Origin: Fidelibacterota bacterium | GTDB taxonomy: Bacteria; Fidelibacterota; Marinisomatia; SCGC-AAA003-L08; GCA-002704045 | DNA length: 16,848 bases | Assembly (NCBI GenBank): GCA_002704045.1 | Contig: PAFF01000086.1 | Span: forward strand, 8,039 to 24,886 | Reading direction: 5' to 3' | Shown: positions 13,644 through 16,848 of the stretch, piece after piece | Layout of the letters: every line of letters starts with the position of its first letter | Numbering within the stretch: position 1 is the first letter of the stretch | Program-made: the position numbers and the translations under genes | Notes under the pieces: generated by a model | What the model was told of the DNA's origin: nothing | The model's database searches: none | The model's input: the letters and a program-made list of their open reading frames with translations, nothing else

Positions 13644-14741
13644 ATGAATATATTAATAAACAAACAAGTCTTACAAAGCGCTTTACAAAGTTTAATAAAA
13701 ATAACACCAACAAGAACAACACTTCCTATTCTTCATTCTGTCTTATTTGAAAAAGATAACAATAATATTATAATAAGGGGAACAGATTTAGAAGTATCTA
13801 TGAAAATTTCATTAGAAGCTTCTCATAATAATTTTAAGCCTTTTGTAATATCTGTGAAAAAGTTAAATGAAATTATTAGTGAAATAAATGACAAAGAGAT
13901 TAAAATTAAAATTGATGATAATAATAAAATAAATATAATAAGTTCATATGGAGTTTATACTATGATGAGTAAAAATCCAGAAGAATTTCCATCTTGGACA
14001 AAAATTAAAAATAATAATTTTTTAATATTTGAAAAAAAAGAATTACAAGAAATTATTAACAAAACATTATATGCAGTAAGCAAAGATGAAATAAAACCAG
14101 CCTTACAAGGAGTTCTATTTGATAATAAAGAAAAATTAAACATAGTGGCAACAGACGGAGCTAAGTTAGTAAAAGTAGAAATAGAAAAAAAAGAGCAACT
14201 AGATAAAAACATTATAGTTCCAACAAAATTTTTAAATTTAATAAAATCATATATAAAAAATAAAAATAAAATATTTATAAGTGACAACCATTTAAAAATA
14301 GAAATAGATAATATGAAAATATCCTCCAGGTTAATAAATCAAAAATTTCCAGACTATTCAAGTGTTATTCCGTTAGAAAACGATAAAAAAGTAAGAGTAG
14401 ATAAAGAATCTTTATTAGCATCAGTTAAAAGAGTATCTATTTTTTCAAATAGATCTACAAATCAAATAAATATGAGTTTTAAAGAAAATAAGATAATAAT
14501 ATCAACAAAAGATCCTGAAAATGTTTCTTCTGGAACAGAAACAATAGATTGTGATTATATAGGAGAGGAAATTAATATAGGATTTAATGGAGATTACTTA
14601 AAAGAAACTATAAAAAATCAAAAAGAAGGAACTATAGAGTTTTCAATGAAATCTTCGGTAAGTGCTACTTTATTTAAAGGAGAAAAAACAAAAGAAAAAG
14701 ATGTATTATCTTTATTAATGCCCATAAGAATGAGTGATTAA
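13644..14741 (+). CDS. dnaN: DNA polymerase III sliding clamp, beta subunit
   Basis: DnaN forms the ring-shaped dimer that tethers replicative polymerase and other partners to DNA. The 365-residue length is exactly in the family range. Typical marks are the N-terminal INKQVLQSALQSL helix, RTTLPILHSVLF, the GTDLEVSM strand, the mid-domain KDEIKPALQGVLF with VATDGAKL, the RLINQKFPDYSSVIP stretch and the C-terminal LLMPIRMSD, matching three clamp domains of ~120 residues. The ATG at 13644 has an AGGAG upstream. The gene is followed without a gap by a DciA homologue, then gyrB. Codon endings are clearly richer in A than in the genes to the left. dnaA, its usual upstream neighbour, is absent. Confidence 0.97.
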   Translation: MNILINKQVLQSALQSLIKITPTRTTLPILHSVLFEKDNNNIIIRGTDLEVSMKISLEASHNNFKPFVISVKKLNEIISEINDKEIKIKIDDNNKINIISSYGVYTMMSKNPEEFPSWTKIKNNNFLIFEKKELQEIINKTLYAVSKDEIKPALQGVLFDNKEKLNIVATDGAKLVKVEIEKKEQLDKNIIVPTKFLNLIKSYIKNKNKIFISDNHLKIEIDNMKISSRLINQKFPDYSSVIPLENDKKVRVDKESLLASVKRVSIFSNRSTNQINMSFKENKIIISTKDPENVSSGTETIDCDYIGEEINIGFNGDYLKETIKNQKEGTIEFSMKSSVSATLFKGEKTKEKDVLSLLMPIRMSD

Positions 14742-15011
14742 ATGGAAAATATAAATGAGTTAATAAAAGAATATTTTTTGAAAAATAATCAAGATAATCC
14801 AGAGGAAGAAAAAAAAATATTTAAAGTATGGAAAAAAATAGTAAATGAAAATATTTTTAAGAATACAAAAATAATAAAAAAACAAAAAAACAAACTCTAT
14901 ATAAAAGCAAAAAACTCAGTATATAAGAATGAAATAAGTTTTGAAAAAAATAACTATATAAAAAAATTTATTAAAAACAAAATAAAATTAAAAGAAATAA
15001 TAATACAATGA
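14742..15011 (+). CDS. dciA: DUF721 / DciA-like protein, probable replicative helicase loader
   Basis: The 89-residue protein is very rich in Lys, Ile and Asn. It has the DUF721 pattern: an N-terminal helix (INELIKEYF), a VWKKIVNENIFKNTKII segment with the conserved Trp at about residue 29, a short hydrophobic strand (KLYIKAKNSVY) and a C-terminal helical end. DciA proteins help load DnaB helicase in bacteria that lack DnaC or DnaI, and their genes often lie near recF or gyrB. Its ATG abuts the dnaN stop and its TGA overlaps the gyrB ATG, so it belongs to the replication operon. It has the size of the bare DUF721 domain, without the extensions of longer DciA proteins. Position and size drive the call as much as motif strength. 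Confidence 0.75.
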   Translation: MENINELIKEYFLKNNQDNPEEEKKIFKVWKKIVNENIFKNTKIIKKQKNKLYIKAKNSVYKNEISFEKNNYIKKFIKNKIKLKEIIIQ

Positions 15012-16848
15012 ATCAAAATAAAAAAACAGAATATACAGCAGAAAAAATAACAGTTTTAAAAGGATTAGAAGCAGTAAGAAAAAGACCCGCAATGTATATA
15101 GGAGACATTGGTCAAAAAGGATTGCACCATTTAGTTTGGGAAGTAGTAGATAACTGCATAGATGAAACTCTTGCGGGATACTGTTCAAAAATTATAGTAA
15201 CTATAAAAAAAGATGGTTGGGTATCTGTAGAAGATGATGGTAGAGGAATTCCTGTTGACATTCACAAAGAAGAAGGAAAGTCTGCATTGGAAGTAGTAAT
15301 GACAGTGTTGCATGCAGGAGGAAAATTTGATAAAAGTACATATAAAGTTTCTGGAGGTTTGCACGGAGTGGGAGTATCGGTTGTTAATGCGTTGTCATCA
15401 GAATGTGTTGTTGAAGTATGTAGAGAGGGAAAAATACATCGTCAAAAATATGAGATTGGACAAACAAAAGGGTCCGTGGAAGTAATTGGAAAAACAGAAA
15501 AATCTGGAACAAAAATTTCTTTTCTGCCAGACTATAAAATTTTTGTGGGGACAAAATTTGAATTTAAAAGAATAGATGGTAGATTGAGAGAACTTGCATA
15601 CTTAAACGATGGTCTTAAAATAATTGTAAAAGATGAGAGAGATGAAGAATTAAAGGAAACAAATCATCATTACGAAGGAGGATTGTCAGAATTTGTAAAG
15701 TATTTAGATGAAGGACACAAACAATTATTTGAAGAACCAATATCAATTAAAGGAGAAAAAGAAGGTGTTCCTGTAGAAATGTCTTTGATATATAATGAAT
15801 CCTATACGGAGAATTTATTAACATTTGTAAATAACATAAATACAATAGAAGGCGGAACTCATTTATCAGGTTTTAGAACAGCGCTAACAAGATCATTAAA
15901 TAAATATGCTCAAAATAATAAACTATTAAAACCAGTAAAAGGAAAAACATTCACTTTATCAGGGGAAGATTCAAGGGAAGGTTTAACAGGAGTCTTATCT
16001 ATAAAAGTTCCAGAACCACAATTTGAAGGTCAAACGAAAACAAAATTAGGAAATGGCGAAGTAAAAGGAATTTGTGATTCGGTAATAATGGAACATTTAT
16101 CTGATTATTTTGAACAAAATCCAGCTGTTGCAAAAAAAATAATTCTTAAGGCAGAACAATCTGCTAAAGCAAGAGAAGCAGCAAGAAAGGCAAGAGAATT
16201 AGTAAGAAGAAAAGGAGCTTTAGAGTTTTCTGGCTTACCAGGAAAGTTAGCAGATTGCTCAGAAAAAGACCCTAGTTTAAGCGAAATATATCTTGTTGAG
16301 GGAGATTCTGCAGGAGGGTCAGCAAAACAAGGAAGAGACAGAAAATTTCAAGCTATTTTGCCACTTAGAGGAAAGGTTATAAATGCTGAAAAGGCAAGAT
16401 TTGATAAATTATTATCAAATAATGAAATTCAAACGATTATTACAGGAATAGGTGCGGGATTCTCAGATGATAATGAAGATTCAATAGGAAAATTTAATTT
16501 GGAAAAATTAAGATATCATAAAATCATAATAATGACAGATGCAGATGTAGACGGAAGCCATATAAGAACATTATTATTAACATTTTTATATAGAAATATG
16601 CCAGATTTGTTTCTAAGAAGACATATTTATATTGCTCAGCCACCACTATACAAAATTTCTCAAGGTAAAAAGTTTTCATATGCTTATTCTGAAGTGGAAA
16701 AAGAAGAAAAAATTAAAGCATATAAAGAACAAAATAAAACAAAAACTGCAATACAAAGATATAAAGGATTAGGAGAAATGAATCCCGAACAATTATGGGA
16801 AACAACAATGGACCCAGAAAACAGAACTCTTCTAGAGGTAACAGTAGA
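15008..16848 (+). CDS. gyrB: DNA gyrase subunit B, 3'-truncated by window edge
   Basis: GyrB is the ATPase subunit of DNA gyrase, which introduces negative supercoils. The frame is open to the last base, with 613 complete codons of an expected ~640. The GHKL ATPase region includes KRPAMYIG, the VVDNCIDE box (about residues 46-53), DDGRGIP, HAGGKFD and the GGLHGVGVSVVNAL loop. The transducer region follows (SYTENLLTFVNNINTIEGGTH, broken here into its family blocks SYTENLL and NNINTIEGGTH). The TOPRIM domain has EGDSAGG from residue 431 and DADVDGSHI from 511. Near the edge is QRYKGLGEMNPEQLW, typical of GyrB. The ATG at 15008 overlaps the dciA stop as ATGA. ParE is the alternative, but the dnaN context and the motif set favour GyrB. 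recF, often just upstream, is absent. Confidence 0.97.
   Translation, partial: MNQNKKTEYTAEKITVLKGLEAVRKRPAMYIGDIGQKGLHHLVWEVVDNCIDETLAGYCSKIIVTIKKDGWVSVEDDGRGIPVDIHKEEGKSALEVVMTVLHAGGKFDKSTYKVSGGLHGVGVSVVNALSSECVVEVCREGKIHRQKYEIGQTKGSVEVIGKTEKSGTKISFLPDYKIFVGTKFEFKRIDGRLRELAYLNDGLKIIVKDERDEELKETNHHYEGGLSEFVKYLDEGHKQLFEEPISIKGEKEGVPVEMSLIYNESYTENLLTFVNNINTIEGGTHLSGFRTALTRSLNKYAQNNKLLKPVKGKTFTLSGEDSREGLTGVLSIKVPEPQFEGQTKTKLGNGEVKGICDSVIMEHLSDYFEQNPAVAKKIILKAEQSAKAREAARKARELVRRKGALEFSGLPGKLADCSEKDPSLSEIYLVEGDSAGGSAKQGRDRKFQAILPLRGKVINAEKARFDKLLSNNEIQTIITGIGAGFSDDNEDSIGKFNLEKLRYHKIIIMTDADVDGSHIRTLLLTFLYRNMPDLFLRRHIYIAQPPLYKISQGKKFSYAYSEVEKEEKIKAYKEQNKTKTAIQRYKGLGEMNPEQLWETTMDPENRTLLEVTV

Noticed and set aside
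13955..14287. 110-residue minus-strand frame inside dnaN
   Set aside because: Antisense to conserved clamp sequence; hydrophobic composition is what A-rich coding DNA yields on the opposite strand.
1..16848. Mobile element, CRISPR array, toxin-antitoxin or phage module
   Set aside because: The gene content is core housekeeping throughout. I saw no transposase, integrase, regularly spaced repeats or terminal inverted repeats.

Overview
This window is a gene-dense, strongly AT-rich stretch of a bacterial chromosome (well under 35% G+C by eye). Every recognised gene lies on the + strand. The set rpmH-rnpA-yidC-mnmE-mnmG beside dnaN-dciA-gyrB is the classic origin-of-replication neighbourhood. 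Almost no start codon has a Shine-Dalgarno sequence, there is a single-domain QueF, and two SurA-like chaperones sit in tandem. These traits fit a Gram-negative bacterium of the Bacteroidota/FCB type, possibly a streamlined marine lineage such as Marinimicrobia (SAR406). That placement is inference; no rRNA gene is present to confirm it.

Layout. 1-1119 is the 3' part of a sensor histidine kinase, open at the left edge. 1154-1501 is a short single-strand DNA-binding protein without the usual acidic tail. 1588-1824 is an unrecognised small exported basic protein ending in a strong intrinsic terminator, and queF starts at the base directly after that terminator's T-run (1866). 2284-2418 is rpmH (L34, with an unusual N-terminus), followed by rnpA, yidC, mnmE, mnmG and mfd with very short gaps or overlaps. 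Two tandem PpiC-type peptidyl-prolyl isomerase/chaperone genes come next (10553-13497). The 146-bp AT-rich gap 13498-13643 holds inverted and direct repeats. After it come dnaN, a small DciA/DUF721 gene and gyrB, which runs off the right edge.

The most interesting signal is chromosome-segregation DNA hidden inside genes. A perfect 16-bp ParB-binding site (parS, TGTTTCACGTGAAACA) lies in the 3' part of mnmG at 7371-7386. A second site with the perfect 14-bp core lies at 7585-7600, spanning the mnmG stop codon and the mfd start codon. In many bacteria rsmG-parA-parB follow mnmG; here they are absent and mfd takes their place, yet the sites remain. They are about 6 kb from the 13498-13643 gap. 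Across that gap the + strand changes from T-rich to A-rich, with T-ending codons giving way to A/G-ending ones, as expected at a replication origin. Neither dnaA nor recF is in the cluster.

Together the genes cover tRNA wobble modification (mnmE/mnmG; queF for queuosine), tRNA 5' processing (rnpA), envelope biogenesis (yidC and the two chaperones), transcription-coupled repair (mfd) and replication (dnaN, dciA, gyrB, ssb). I saw no mobile element, CRISPR array, tRNA or rRNA. The window looks like a rearranged origin region rather than an accessory island.
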